Of a stretch of 64,000 nucleotides of DNA, positions 33,656 to 45,000 are shown one piece after another (within the stretch, counting starts at the first letter, position 1; every line of letters starts with the position of its first letter). The DNA is taken from contig NC_058191.1 in assembly GCF_907165205.1 (NCBI RefSeq), forward strand, positions 3,164,501 through 3,228,500, given 5' to 3'. The notes beneath the pieces are model-generated. The model was given only the letters and a program-made list of their open reading frames with translations, was not told where the DNA came from and ran no database searches. This DNA comes from Coccinella septempunctata (taxonomy: Eukaryota; Arthropoda; Insecta; Coleoptera; Coccinellidae). A program made the translations under genes and the position numbers.

Positions 33656-34152
33656 ATGGCACCGCCAAAAAAAGTCTGTAAGAAGTGTTCCACGGAGGTG
33701 AAAATTGTTGCGATGTGTTCTAAATGTGGGGGAACCTATCATCCCAGCTGCCTGTTAAAAGTTCCTGGAATGTATGTGGATAATGAAAGGAAAATAGTTT
33801 GTTGTGAGAACATAACCTCCAAACAGTGTAATTGTGAACAGAAAATACAAGAAATCGAGAATTTAAAATCTCGGTTATCTAATTTGAACGAGGCCTGTTT
33901 TGAGCATTCTGTGGGCTGCAGTGGCTCATGATACTGATAATATATCGGTAAATTATGATGAGGAACCCATTGTGACATCAGAAAAGGAAAGTGATAGAAA
34001 AATAGGGGAATTGGAGTTGAAATACCTGAATGAGCTATTAAAGGAAAAATCGAATATGATAGAAGAATTACAGGATAAAATAAAAGTCCTGAAAAAATAT
34101 ACTGCATTATTAGAGAAAAAAGATTCATATCAACTTAATGAAATTCCCACCA
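33656..34152 (+). pseudogene. CR1-like LINE, ORF1 5' part (PHD-type finger, coiled coil)
   Basis: Starting at the ATG at 33656, the frame encodes a Cys/His finger (VCKKCST, MCSKCGGTYHPSC, VCCE), like the PHD finger in many CR1/L2-clade ORF1 proteins. This is followed, after a frameshift near 33900-33930, by a coiled-coil stretch (KYLNELLKEKSNMIEELQDK). The frame is cut at 34152 by the insertion of the TIR element 34153-38741 and resumes at 38742. Confidence 0.75.
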
Positions 34153-34676
34153 GGGGCCCGATTCTCGAATGTGTAGGAATGCAATCCTATAGGAAAAAAA
34201 TGACATTTTCTATGGAATTTTCAAATTCTGTATTCTCGAACTGAAGTATGGGAACATATTCCTTTACATTTCAGAGGAACTGCTTCCTATGGTTTTTTCT
34301 ATGGGAATGAGCTATTTCCAGTGGGAAAATTTGACGTTACAGGGTCGTTTGACGTTTATGTTCTCATTTCGACAGTTTCGCGAATCAATATTCTTCGGAA
34401 TTCAAGATTAGGAACATATTCACTCATTGAGTTTTTTGAAATGTGCCTGGCTGGTCGCCATCTACACATGGAACGAGCTGCGTTGCAAACTCCGACACAA
34501 TAACTGATTATCATAACAATCACCAAACATTTTCGAAATATTTTCTTCACAAACGTCGACAACAGAAAATATTCAAAGACACTTTCAACTCAGGGAGCTC
34601 CAAAATGTGACGTGAGGAAAAGTAATCATCTCACCGTAACGACCATTTCGGAAATATTTCCTCTGAATTCGGATGT

Positions 34677-34735
34677 TACATTCATTCATTCATTGCTATA
34701 TCCCGTTACCTGGAATAAATCTACAAAAAGAAGAA
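34677..34735 (-). mobile_element. solo 3' tip of the zinc-finger LINE
   Basis: The minus strand has ctttttgtagatttattcca followed by ggtaacggg and a gcaatgaatgaatgaatg tail. It is the last 40 bases or so of the LINE at 41698-45373 with its tetranucleotide tail and nothing else, an extreme 5' truncation. The hairpin has one mismatched pair here. Confidence 0.65.
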
Positions 34736-35252
34736 ATATTCTCTTATATGTTTGAGAACAAAACAAACAGTAGAGAAAATTCAGCGTATATTATCATTGT
34801 AAGCGAAATTATTATACAACAATTAACGAACAGGCTATGTGACAATAAAACAAGAATCTGAATAATAAATAATTAAACTCAACAAGAAATAACATTTCAA
34901 CAAACAAATCTAAAAACTTAATGCTGACTTAATAATACATGTACATATATAATTATTTAGTATATGCCTTTTCTTCGCCAATGACATAAGTCTCTCAAGT
35001 CCTCAGACGCCTCCATTATTTCAATCAGAAGTTTTTTCTACTCCTTACTGATACTGGCCCCTCTTCGATCTCTTTTATTTCCGTTTCTATCCATCTTTCT
35101 TCGCTGTCTTATGTATTATGAACAAGTAGTAATAAAAATATATCAAAACACATTGAACACAATATTGAAGTCATGAAGTTTTCATTCATTGAGTTCAATG
35201 TCAAAATAATATAACCTCAGAACTACATACCACAGAATATGTTACATATTAC
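34736..35252. other. unclassified sequence inside the TIR unit
   Basis: No gene recognised; AT-rich, with no convincing ORF or repeat partner seen elsewhere in the window. Confidence 0.5.
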
Positions 35253-35862
35253 CATAGACTTATAAATAACATGGACTCCGCATGTGAGAGAGAAGTCGGT
35301 TGCTTGAATAAGATGGAGAGTTTGTGGGCAAGCTGTCAAAAGGTTATAGAACACAAGTTTATGCGAAAATTTTCTTCAATAAATTTTAAACAAGCTTCCG
35401 AGAAGACACACAGAAATTCCATAGCATTCCTTCGAAATCAATTATGTCAAAAAATATGTGAGTTTTATTCAAAAATAGATGTAATGAGAATAACAATCAA
35501 CGTATCAACACCTTGTGGGCAAAGTCTGCGAAAATTGTAAAAATTTTCCATAATAAATGTTCAACAAGCTTCCGAGAAGGCAAACAGGAATTCCTTAACA
35601 TTCCTTCGAAATGGAAAATATAAAAATTATGTGAGTTTCATTCAAGAATAAATATAATGTGAATAATACTCAATGTATGAACACCTTGTGGGCAACGTCT
35701 GCGTTAATATCCATCATATGATTTTGACATTGCCCACACGGAATCAGTTCATCTCTTTCTTGTTCGATCAAAACGCATAAGCCCTTCTCTCTCTAATGCA
35801 TACAACCCCTCGATCTACTGAAAAGTCACGTGACAGTGAGTCCATGTATTTTAAGTCTATGC
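35253..35862. mobile_element. 610-bp MITE with exact 8-bp target duplication
   Basis: The ends catagacttataaataacat and atgtattttaagtctatg are inverted repeats, flanked by catattac on both sides (35245-35252, 35863-35870). The ends resemble those of the MITE at 24957-25199, so both probably use one hAT transposase. The interior contains two diverged direct repeats (with caagcttccgagaag) around 35390 and 35565. Confidence 0.9.
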
Positions 35863-35892
35863 ATATTACCAACATAATTTACATCTTTTTCA

Positions 35893-38307
35893 TTGGTGTA
35901 TTCGTTAAAGGGCAAGACACTATCATCGACAAACCTCACTCTCCCAAATAACCTATTGGAAGAAGAAATCAACAACTTACTAGATGGAACAAACCCGAAA
36001 ATCTGCATCGGAGATTTTAATTGCAAATCTCCAGAATGGAACAGCAGGATGGAAAACAGAAATGGCAGAAAACTGAAAGATCTCGCTGAAAAACATGAAG
36101 CTATCGTTATTGGACCTGAAGAACCAACGTACCTAGCATTCGGAAATGGATTACCAGATATAATTGATATCGCAATTATGAAAAATATCACTAGAGAATT
36201 CTCGATAGAGACCTTGTGGGACGGAACCTCTAACCACAACCCCATCGAATTAACAATAGGAGATGGGCCAAAAAGAGAACTAATGCAAACAAGAGAATAC
36301 ACCGATTGGACGAAATATAGCCATCTGATACAATCGGAGGTAACAGAAATACCGACAATCAACACACCGGAAGACCTAGAAAGAGCAGTTGATAAACTAG
36401 AAAAGAATATAATAGATGCCTACAAAAAGAGCACAAAGAAAATAACGAGACCAGCACCGATACATCCACACGGTGATACACCCAGAGAAATCAAAGATCT
36501 CATCAGGGAAAATCGGAGACTAAGAAAAACATACAGGCTCAACAAAACAGATATAAATAAGAGAAATCTAAACCGACACAGCCAAGTTCTAAAAAATGCC
36601 CTGAAGGACATGAGAACAAATAGATGGAACAAAAGAGTTCAAGAACTAAATACTATCGATCATTCTGCATGGAAAATGCAAAAATGTCTGAGAAGAGAAA
36701 AGACTAAAATACCACCTCTCCACGGAGAAAGAGGAATGGCATATACGAATATCGATAAAGCAGAAGCACTGGCGGACTCGATAGAAAGAGAATCGAGAAT
36801 AAATTACAGACCTGATGACGATAATGACGAGCTGGAAGATCTTGTAGAGAACAACGAAGAAGAAATGGACGAACCACCAGTAGACGACAAAATAGAAAAA
36901 CCAACTTCTCCATTTGAAATAAAAGAGATAATCAGAAGCTTGAAAAATAGAAAAGCTCCCGGAAGTGATAAAATAACGAATGCTATGTTGAAGAAATTAC
37001 CTAGAAAAGGTATAGCTGCTCTCACAAATATTGCAAACGGTATAATGAGGACTGAACACTATCCGGAAAAGTGGAAAACTGCAGAAGTCATAGTGTTCAA
37101 CAAACCAGGCAAAGATAAGAAATTCCCCCAAAACTACAGGCCGATAAGTTTATTGTCCGCCCTAGGAAAAGTAGTAGAAAGGGTAATCGCTAGGAGGCTT
37201 ACAGAAGAAACTGAAAATCTGAATCTCATTCCAGCAGAGCAATTCGGATTCAGAAGAGACCACTCAACTGAACAGCAATTACTGAGACTCACAGAATACA
37301 TAACAGAAGGATTCCAAAATAAACAAGCAACCGGTCTTGTACTACTAGATGTCGCCAGAGCATTCGACAGAGTATGGCATGAAGGATTGATTTACAAAAT
37401 GAGATATGCTGGATATTCAATGAAACTGTGCAAGTTGATTAGGAATTATTTGAGGGACAGAAGATTTTACGTGAAAGTGGAAGGAGAAAACTCCACAACC
37501 AGATATATGGAAGCAGGGGTGCCTCAAGGGTCAGTACTTGGGCCGTTACTGTATAACATATATATTCACGATATACCAAAATCTCCAAGGACTATGCTGA
37601 CACTATATGCCGACGACACAGGAATCGCAATGCGACATCGCAAGCCAGAAATTATAGAAGGAATGTTACAAGAAGCTATAGATGAAATTAATGACTGGTG
37701 TATTAAATGGAAAATAAAACTCAACGGACAAAAGAGCCAAGCGATATTACTGCAGAAGAGGAGACTAAGAACTACAACAAATCTAGAGGTAGATGGAGAA
37801 GAAATCGAATGGAAAAACGAAGCAAAATATTTAGGTATCACCCTAGACAAAGGTCTAACATGGAGAAGCCATATCAAACAAGCCGTTGACAAAACCAAGG
37901 CAGCGATGAATATGCTCTACCCGCTGATAGGTAGAAAGAGCCACATGTCAAATGAGACAAAATTGAAAATAATCAAAGCCGTTGCTAGACCGCAACTGAC
38001 TTATGGATCAGGTGCTTGGGGATTCGCGGCAAAGAGCCATATACAAAGAATTCAGGCAACAGAAAACAAGCTACTACGATGTGCCATAGATGCGCCTTGG
38101 TTTGTCAGGAACAAACAGATATATCGAGATTTGAAGTGGGAAACCATCACCGAATTTATGAAGAGGAAAGCTGAAAAGTTATTCGAAACAGCGAAGGAAC
38201 ATCCAAACGAAGAACTCAGGAGACTTGTGGACTACGATCCGGAGGAAGACAGAAGAAGAATGAGAAATTACAAAAGGAGACCGAGAGATCAATTGAGGAG
38301 AGATTAA
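35893..38307 (+). CDS. Jockey-type LINE ORF2, 5'-truncated but otherwise intact
   Basis: One open frame of about 800 codons. It opens inside the endonuclease domain, with KICIGDFNCKSPEWN and TSNHNPIEL (Asp-Asn and His of the active site) but without the N-terminal Asn/Glu motifs, so about 100 residues are missing. The reverse transcriptase is complete: FPQNYRPISLLSALGKVVE, LLDVARAFDRVWH, GVPQGSVLGPLLYNIYI and LTLYADDTG (catalytic YADD), then thumb blocks KYLGITLDKGLTWRSH and QLTYGSGAWG. It ends QLRRD and stop at 38305-38307. The true start is lost, so the annotated beginning is just where the frame opens. It is not interrupted by stops, suggesting a fairly recent insertion, and decayed relatives exist at 22030-24235. 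Confidence 0.85.
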   Translation: MVYSLKGKTLSSTNLTLPNNLLEEEINNLLDGTNPKICIGDFNCKSPEWNSRMENRNGRKLKDLAEKHEAIVIGPEEPTYLAFGNGLPDIIDIAIMKNITREFSIETLWDGTSNHNPIELTIGDGPKRELMQTREYTDWTKYSHLIQSEVTEIPTINTPEDLERAVDKLEKNIIDAYKKSTKKITRPAPIHPHGDTPREIKDLIRENRRLRKTYRLNKTDINKRNLNRHSQVLKNALKDMRTNRWNKRVQELNTIDHSAWKMQKCLRREKTKIPPLHGERGMAYTNIDKAEALADSIERESRINYRPDDDNDELEDLVENNEEEMDEPPVDDKIEKPTSPFEIKEIIRSLKNRKAPGSDKITNAMLKKLPRKGIAALTNIANGIMRTEHYPEKWKTAEVIVFNKPGKDKKFPQNYRPISLLSALGKVVERVIARRLTEETENLNLIPAEQFGFRRDHSTEQQLLRLTEYITEGFQNKQATGLVLLDVARAFDRVWHEGLIYKMRYAGYSMKLCKLIRNYLRDRRFYVKVEGENSTTRYMEAGVPQGSVLGPLLYNIYIHDIPKSPRTMLTLYADDTGIAMRHRKPEIIEGMLQEAIDEINDWCIKWKIKLNGQKSQAILLQKRRLRTTTNLEVDGEEIEWKNEAKYLGITLDKGLTWRSHIKQAVDKTKAAMNMLYPLIGRKSHMSNETKLKIIKAVARPQLTYGSGAWGFAAKSHIQRIQATENKLLRCAIDAPWFVRNKQIYRDLKWETITEFMKRKAEKLFETAKEHPNEELRRLVDYDPEEDRRRMRNYKRRPRDQLRRD

Positions 38308-38595
38308 AATGAGTACGACAACTTATTAAAACTATACTAAGAAGAGACATCCGAAATGGACGAACATGAAAACCCTAGCACGACAATGTGCAAGAAGAAA
38401 TCAACCGATTAAGGGATAAATGGTTTATAGGCAAATGCCCGGAACCAACAAAAAGCAGGTTAGGTTTAGTGGGTCGCGAACTCAGGAGAGTGAGTAACCC
38501 CACAGTGTTCCCTAGAAATGGGTTCCTCTGGGCGAGAGATAGAGCCCCGTGTTTTCACGGTCGCAGATTCCCCCTGCTTTAAAAAAAAAAAAAAA
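38308..38595 (+). mobile_element. 3' UTR and poly(A) of the Jockey-type LINE
   Basis: Contains gttaggtttagtgggtcgcg and gggttcctctgggcgagag, then a small hairpin (ccgtgttttcacgg) and ends with a run of about 15 A at 38581-38595. The poly(A) end is typical of Jockey-clade LINEs and marks the insertion's right edge. Confidence 0.75.
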
Positions 38596-38741
38596 TCTCA
38601 CTCTGTCAATCCTATGGGAAAAACTATTCCATCGAATTCGAAAATAGGTATCACGTCAAATTATGATTTCCTATGGGAACTGAAAGCATGGGATCATGTT
38701 CCTATAGGATCTAATTCCTACACATTCGAGAATCGGGCCCC

Positions 38742-39293
38742 AGAGAGGTTTCAGATAACAGTTTATCATTCCAACGCCGCCGTGAAATGACTCATTTATC
38801 AGATGTTGATAAGGAAAATAAATACAAAACATCTTCACAATGTGCTGGAGAATCCACAATTGAAATATTTAAATCAAATGACGAAGCAAACATACCACAT
38901 ACAGCTGTCCCAAAAGCCGTGCAAACTAGACGAAACAACAAAAATAATATTGTTAGGGGTTCCAGACAAAATGATGAAGGGGAGAATCGGAACGCGTTTT
39001 CCGGGGTGAAGCAAAAAGTATGGCTGTATATCGGAAAGGTAGCACTAAAAACGACAAAAGCTATGATACAAGAACATTTAAGTCAGCTTTTTCCATGCAG
39101 ATCTTTCATTATCGAGGAACTAGGAATAAGGGAAGGCGCGGGAAGCATGGCTTTCAAGGTAGGTGGTGATTTGGATTTGAAGGATGCTCTGTACGATGGT
39201 AACAACTGGCCGAGTGGTGTAAATATTCGTCGCTTTCGATTCCAATTTCCTCGAAAAAACAGAGAAACAGAACATCACAAAACCACAATCTAG
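38742..39293 (+). pseudogene. CR1-like LINE, ORF1 3' part
   Basis: Continuation of the ORF1 begun at 33656 after the inserted TIR unit. The open frame from about 38787 encodes VKQKVWLYIGKVALKTTKA, then QEHLSQLFPCRSFIIEEL and NIRRFRFQFPRKN, a pattern seen at the end of ORF1 proteins of CR1-like insect LINEs, and stops just before ORF2. It shares the insertion-disrupted state of the whole LINE. Confidence 0.65.
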
Positions 39294-39306
39294 AACCATT
39301 GTCAAC

Positions 39307-40071
39307 TTGAATGTGGGGTCCTTATCAAATAAACTAGACGGATTCACATACTTCGTGAATGACAGAAAAGCAGATATAATATGCATCACAGAGCATTGGC
39401 TTTCTTACGAGTTAATTCAGCGCATAAAAGTTGGGAATTACTACGTATCGGGGTCTTTTTGCCGAGCTTCATCTCGACATGGTGGGGCCGTGATCGTGGT
39501 GAAAAATAGCATCCAGTCTGTAAGGTTGCCTGATATAGAAGACCTCTCGATCTCGATTGAGAATAATATAGAGATGACAGGAGTGAGGATTCCGTCGATT
39601 AAACTCGTTGTGGTTGCAGTGTACAGACCACCTTCAGGTGATTTCAAATTATTTGATTCTAGGATTACAGAGGTTCTGGAAATTTGTCTTAATAAATACG
39701 CAGACGACAGAATGATCGTTGCAGGTGACTACAATGTGAACATACGAGAGCATAGTGCTAGGAGAACCCAGCTCATTGAATCTTTCAGGATGTTCAACCT
39801 GAATTACGTTTTTACGGAACCTTCCCATGTAACCCGAACGTCCAAAAGTTGTATTGACAACATGTTCACGAATATTCCAAGCAGTGGACGGAATCAGGAA
39901 ACTTGCGACTCTCTCTTGTCCAACCATCGAGCACAAATCATGTCGTTTTCAGTATTGGAAGACAAAAATGAGAAGGATTCTTTCAAATTGGTACGACAGA
40001 TGAATGCAAAGCATTCTCGGAGTTTTTGGCAGCGCGTCCGGACTACCAATTGGGAATGTGTACTGCGATGA
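39307..40071 (+). pseudogene. CR1-like LINE, ORF2 endonuclease domain
   Basis: EEP endonuclease blocks in order: NVGSLSNKLDGF (Asn), IICITEHWLS (Glu), VVAVYRPPSG, MIVAGDYNVNI (Asp, Asn), CIDNMFTNI and LLSNHRAQI. In the last block the Asp-His pair expected at the active site reads Asn-His, which would impair catalysis. Downstream the frame shifts near 40005, and the linker continues in two other frames to about 40670. Confidence 0.8.
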
Positions 40072-41697
40072 TGCTCAGGCTCAGTTCAATAAATTCCATG
40101 ATACGCTAATGGAAATCTTCGACTCATCTTTTCCTTTGAAGAAGATGAAAATGAGAAGTTGCAATAAATACAACTACTCGAAGAAAATAAAAGAACTAAA
40201 AAACAAAGTAGAAGCAGCAAAAACAATCGCTGATGTGTTGAGAGATGAGGACAGTGCCCTGTTGTATAGAAGTTTGAAAAGGCTACTCAGAGAAAGTATA
40301 ACTGAAACTGTGAGGCAGAAAAATATTAGGAAAATTCAAAACGCAGATAATAGACAGACAGCAAATCCTATGGAAGTTGATAAAAGAAGAAACGGGAAAG
40401 AAAGAAACATCTCAAGGATCGAGATTTGACGTGGAGGGTAAACAACTTAATGAGTATTTTGCTACAGTAGGACATAAGATTCAAAAAAATCTGAACCCAT
40501 CGCTTGAACTCTCAAGTAAATTTTTGAATAACTTCAAAGTTGAGCCTTCATCTCCAATGTTTTTGCATCCTGTTACCGAGGATGAAGTTTTATCGGTGTC
40601 CAATAGATTGAAAAATAAAAAAGTAAGGATGTCTACGGCATGTCATTTTCAGTACTCAAGGGGATCGTTCCACTGATAAAGGGGCCGTTATGTAAAATAA
40701 TCAACGATTGCTTTGAGCAGGGAATATTTCCGGATAAATTGAAGGTAGCCGCAGTTACGCCACTTTTGAAGAAGGGAGATCCGTTGTGAAAACTACAGGC
40801 CGATTTTTGTTCTTCCGGCAGTCTCCAAAATATTTGAGTCCCTTCTGAGAGAGCGCTTGACCAAGTAACTCGAAAAAAATTGCCTATTCCATCCTTCTCA
40901 GCATGGCTTCAGAAAAGGACATTCAACTGTAACAGCAATGGTTGATGCTCTAGATACAATCCTCGATGCTTATAACAAAGGGGAGGATGTGGAGTTGTCC
41001 TGTGTTGATCTTAGTAAGGCTTTCGATAGCGTCCCTCACGATATTCTGCTAAATAAACTACAATACTATGGGGTGAGAGGCTAGGCCTACGAAATATTCT
41101 GTTCATATCTGGATAAACGTTTCCAAAGAGTCAGATGGAATAACTTATTGTCAGGAGATCAAGAAGTCCTATCGGGTGTACCATAAGGTTCCATACTGGG
41201 ACCCATCCTTTTCATCCTATACACAAATGATCTCCATTGTAACATCAGAGCTGACAGGATAATTAGCTATGCTGATGACACTGCATTTTTGAATATAGGT
41301 AGAGGCATGACGGCTCATCAAACGGAGGGATCCCTAGCTGACGCAAGCGCGTGGTTTTCTGCGAATGGAGTTAAGATCAACTCAGACAAAACCTTGTTTT
41401 CACCAGCAGGGGACAATCCGATCAATGCCTCACATACTTGGGTGTAACGATTCATTCCTCCCTCAGCTGGAATACATATATTGATGAACTATGTGGAAGT
41501 TTGTCGACTGCCATATACCTTATAAAAAGGATTAGACGAATTGGAAATACGGAAACAGCTAAGCTGACTTATTATTCCGCCTTTCATAGCCGAATGCTCT
41601 ATGGCATCATTATATGGGGACAAAGTAGTGGCATTGAAAGAGCGATCTATGGCATGAGACAAACAGAGAGCTGCAGGCCTATCTTTGCAAGGGAGAG
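40072..41697 (+). pseudogene. CR1-like LINE, ORF2 reverse transcriptase, broken
   Basis: Reverse-transcriptase motifs are recognisable across all three frames: YRPIS-like block near 40795, HGFRKGHSTVTAMVDALD near 40910, CVDLSKAFDSVPHDILLNKL near 41005, a GSILGPILFILYTNDL block near 41190 and ISYADDTAFL near 41265, then LGVTIHSSLSW. Stop codons (for example in the motif-B region near 41182) and frameshifts are frequent. The frame is cut at 41697 by the full-length LINE and resumes at 45385. Confidence 0.8.
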
Positions 41698-42011
41698 TAA
41701 GGGGGAAGGATGCGTTTTATAGCCTCTCCTCTCAAATGCCAACCTCACCTACTCGCGGTGCACCCTGTTCTTACGAACGAGGCTCTGGCGACCGAACATG
41801 AGCGGTATAACTCTGTTTCCCACAATTACGTAGCCTAAACATTGGCTTGAGCAGGAAATGGCTCTCTGCGTTGCTCAAGTTACGTCTCAGACCTTGTCGT
41901 CTCATGTTACCTGTGCCACAAGATAATCTAGTCGTAGCCGCAACCAAAGTTGCACTGACAGCGTTACCAGTGCAGCTTTTGAACACCTTCTAACGCAGCT
42001 CCTACAAAAAG

Positions 42012-45000
42012 ATGGATCAGTCGAACAGGACAAAATTCGTATCCGGAGGTAAAATACCCTCCCATTCGGATCTCCGGGGGAGGGTGCCTGAGCGAGTGAA
42101 TCATCGAACAAACACCAATGAAAAGCACATAGCTTTTGCAGCATGGAACGTCAGAACCTTGCTAGACAACCGTAAGGCCGACCGACCAGAGAGGCGTACT
42201 GCCCTAATCGATAAGGAACTGCAACGAACATCCATTGCAATAGTTGCTTTAAGCGAAACACGCTTTTCGGACGAAGGTAGCTTGGTAGAACAAGCGTATA
42301 CATTTTTCTGGAAAGGCTTGCCGGAAGGCGAAATCAGACAACATGGCGTAGGCTTTGCCATTAGAAACGACCTGGCCGCCAAACTTACCGAAAATCCAGT
42401 TGGTATCTCAGAACGTTTAATGACCCTACGTTTTCCTGCAGCGAATAACACGTTTGTGAACATCATTGCAGTATACGCACCCACTTTGAACTCCTCCGAC
42501 AACTTAAAGGACACTTTTTACGAAACACTCGTTGCTACATTAAGTAAAATCCCAAAACGGGAACGAATAATTCTCCTTGGAGACTTCAACGCTAGAGTGG
42601 GCAGAGGTCAAGACTCAGAACTATGGCCGGGAATAATAGGGAAACACGGCACAGACAGCATCAATTCGAATGGAGAACGTCTGCTGGCTCTTTGTGCAGA
42701 ACACAATCTGTGTTTAACGAACACCTATTTTATTACGAGACCCAATTCAAGGGGGACCTGGCGCCACCCGCGCTCAGGGCATTGGCATACCCTCGACTAT
42801 GTGATCGTGAGAAGGAAAGATCTGAAAGAGGTGTTGGTCACTAAACCCAGAGCAGATCTGGAGTGCTGGACTGATCATAGGCTGGTAATCTCGAAAATGA
42901 AAATCTCAATGCGCCCAAAATATCAACGCAAGCCGAAGTATCTAAGAGAGCGCCTTCAAATATCCAAACTACAAAACCCTTCTACAAAGGACAGATTCAC
43001 AGCTGCCGTCAAAAGTAGCCTAACACCACCGGATTATAACGACGACATTGAGACTCATTGGCTCCGTTTCAAGTCATCCCTTACAAATACAGCGAAGGAA
43101 ATACTGGGCACGGAACGCTCCCGAAAATCCCCAGACTGGTTTGCCGACAGCGAAACTCATATCGCACCCCTTTTGGATGCAAAACACAAAGCGATGAAAA
43201 CCGCAATTAACAAGCCTGGCGATGTTGCAGCCCAAATAGGTTTCATAAACATAAAACGCGAGGTCCGTCAAGAAATAAGAAAAATCAAGGACAGCTGGTG
43301 GAAAGAAAAAGCTAGAGAAATACAAGCTTACGCCGATAACCATGACTACAGGCGTTTTTTCGAAGCTATTAAAACTGTTTACGGTCCAAGCAGAAAAGCT
43401 AGCTTTCCTATAAGAGATGCTCATGGAGCTATTCTAACTGATGATAGAAAAATTCTCGAAAGATGGAAGGAGCATTACTCACAGGTCTTGAATCAAAATA
43501 ACGACTCGGATTTATCCATTTTAGAACTGCTTCCCGCGTATAGTCCGATGACATCGCTTGATGACGAAATTTCAATGTCGGAAATCATAAGCGCGATTAA
43601 AAATATGAAAAATGATAAGTCCCCTGGTCTAGACGGCATTCCGGCGGAGATATTCAAAGCCTTGGATGAGGACATTGTCAATAGTCTCCTAATACTATTC
43701 CGCAAGATCTGGGAACAGGGAGATGTGCCACAAGACTTCAGAGACGCTTTAGTTATCAACCTCTATAAGAACAAAGGCGATACGTCGAATTGCAACAATT
43801 ACAGGGGCATATCGTTGCTTAATGTGGCCGGTAAAATTATCTCGAAGATTATGGCTAATCGTCTGGTTCCACTCTTAGAGAGGCTTTTACCTGAATCCCA
43901 GTGCGGCTTTCGACCAAATCGAGGTACGGTGGACCTAATTTTTACACTTCGACAGCTACAAGAAAAGGCACGTGAACAACAATCAAGGATTTATACAGCC
44001 TTCATCGATTTAAGCAAGGCATTCGACTCGGTGAATCGGAGAGCGCTCTGGAAAATCATGGCACGTCTAGGAGTACCCGAAAAATTCCTAGCAGTGTGTA
44101 AAAGCCTTCATACCAACAACACCGCTAGAATACAGCATAATGGCTCTACAACCGACCATTTCTCAACCAACACTGGAATAAAACAAGGCTGCGTATTAGC
44201 GCCTTTACTGTTCAATATTTTCGCCATAGCTGTATCGATAATTGCTGACATGAGCATGCCCGTAAGAGGTGTTGGGATAAGATTCAGATTTGATGGAGGC
44301 CTGTTTAACCTGAAGCGCCTCAGAGCAAAAACCCGTACCAAGTTTATCACGGAACTTCAATATGCAGACGACTGTTCACTCATCGCTAGCAGCTCAGAGG
44401 ATCTACAGATAATGATGGACACCTATAAACATATATACGAAGCTTTAGGCCTTAGACTCAATATTGACAAGACCAAAATCCTGGTAAGTCCGCCAGAAAG
44501 CCTTCCAACAGATATCAGCCTGGACAATGAAACTCTAGAACAGGTTGAGCAGTTCAAATACTTGGGAAGCTTCATAAATACTGGGGCTAACCTTGACACG
44601 GAAATACACAACCGTATCAATTCGGCATCACGGGCATTCTGGAAGCTGAAGGACAGAGTGTTCCAAAATCACGACCTCAATCTGAAGACCAAGACAGCTG
44701 TTTACAGAGCAGTGGTCCTCCCAACGCTTCTTTACGGAAGCGAAAGCTGGACTCCCTACAGGCGACATATTAAACAGCTTGAACAGACGCAGCAACGTCA
44801 TCTAAGACAGATAATGCACATCAGATGGTTCCACAAAGTTTCGAATGCAGAAGTCTTGCAGCGCGCGAATTGTACAACAATTGAGACTCAAGTAACGAGG
44901 GCCCGACTCAGATGGAGCGGCCACATTCTGAGGATGCAAGACAGAACATTCCCCAAAATAGCTCTATACGGCGAACTCACTGAGGGAGCCCGGAAACCAG

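Larger units (their letters stand above)
34153..38741. mobile_element. TIR element loaded with later insertions
   Basis: The ends ggggcccgattctcgaatgt and the inverted acattcgagaatcggggcccc-type sequence form an inverted repeat of at least 28 bp, extending weakly further. The unit sits inside the ORF1 of the CR1-like LINE. Its own sequence is small (a similar unit at 32390-32572 is 180 bp); most of the 4.6 kb is later insertions: a LINE tail at 34677-34735, a MITE at 35253-35862 and a Jockey LINE to about 38595. No clear target duplication was found. Confidence 0.7.

Noticed and set aside
35826..36365. 179-codon minus-strand frame
   Set aside because: Antisense of the Jockey LINE coding region and the adjoining MITE end.
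42101..44620. Several minus-strand frames across the intact LINE
   Set aside because: Shadows of the 1079-codon plus-strand frame; no independent motif.
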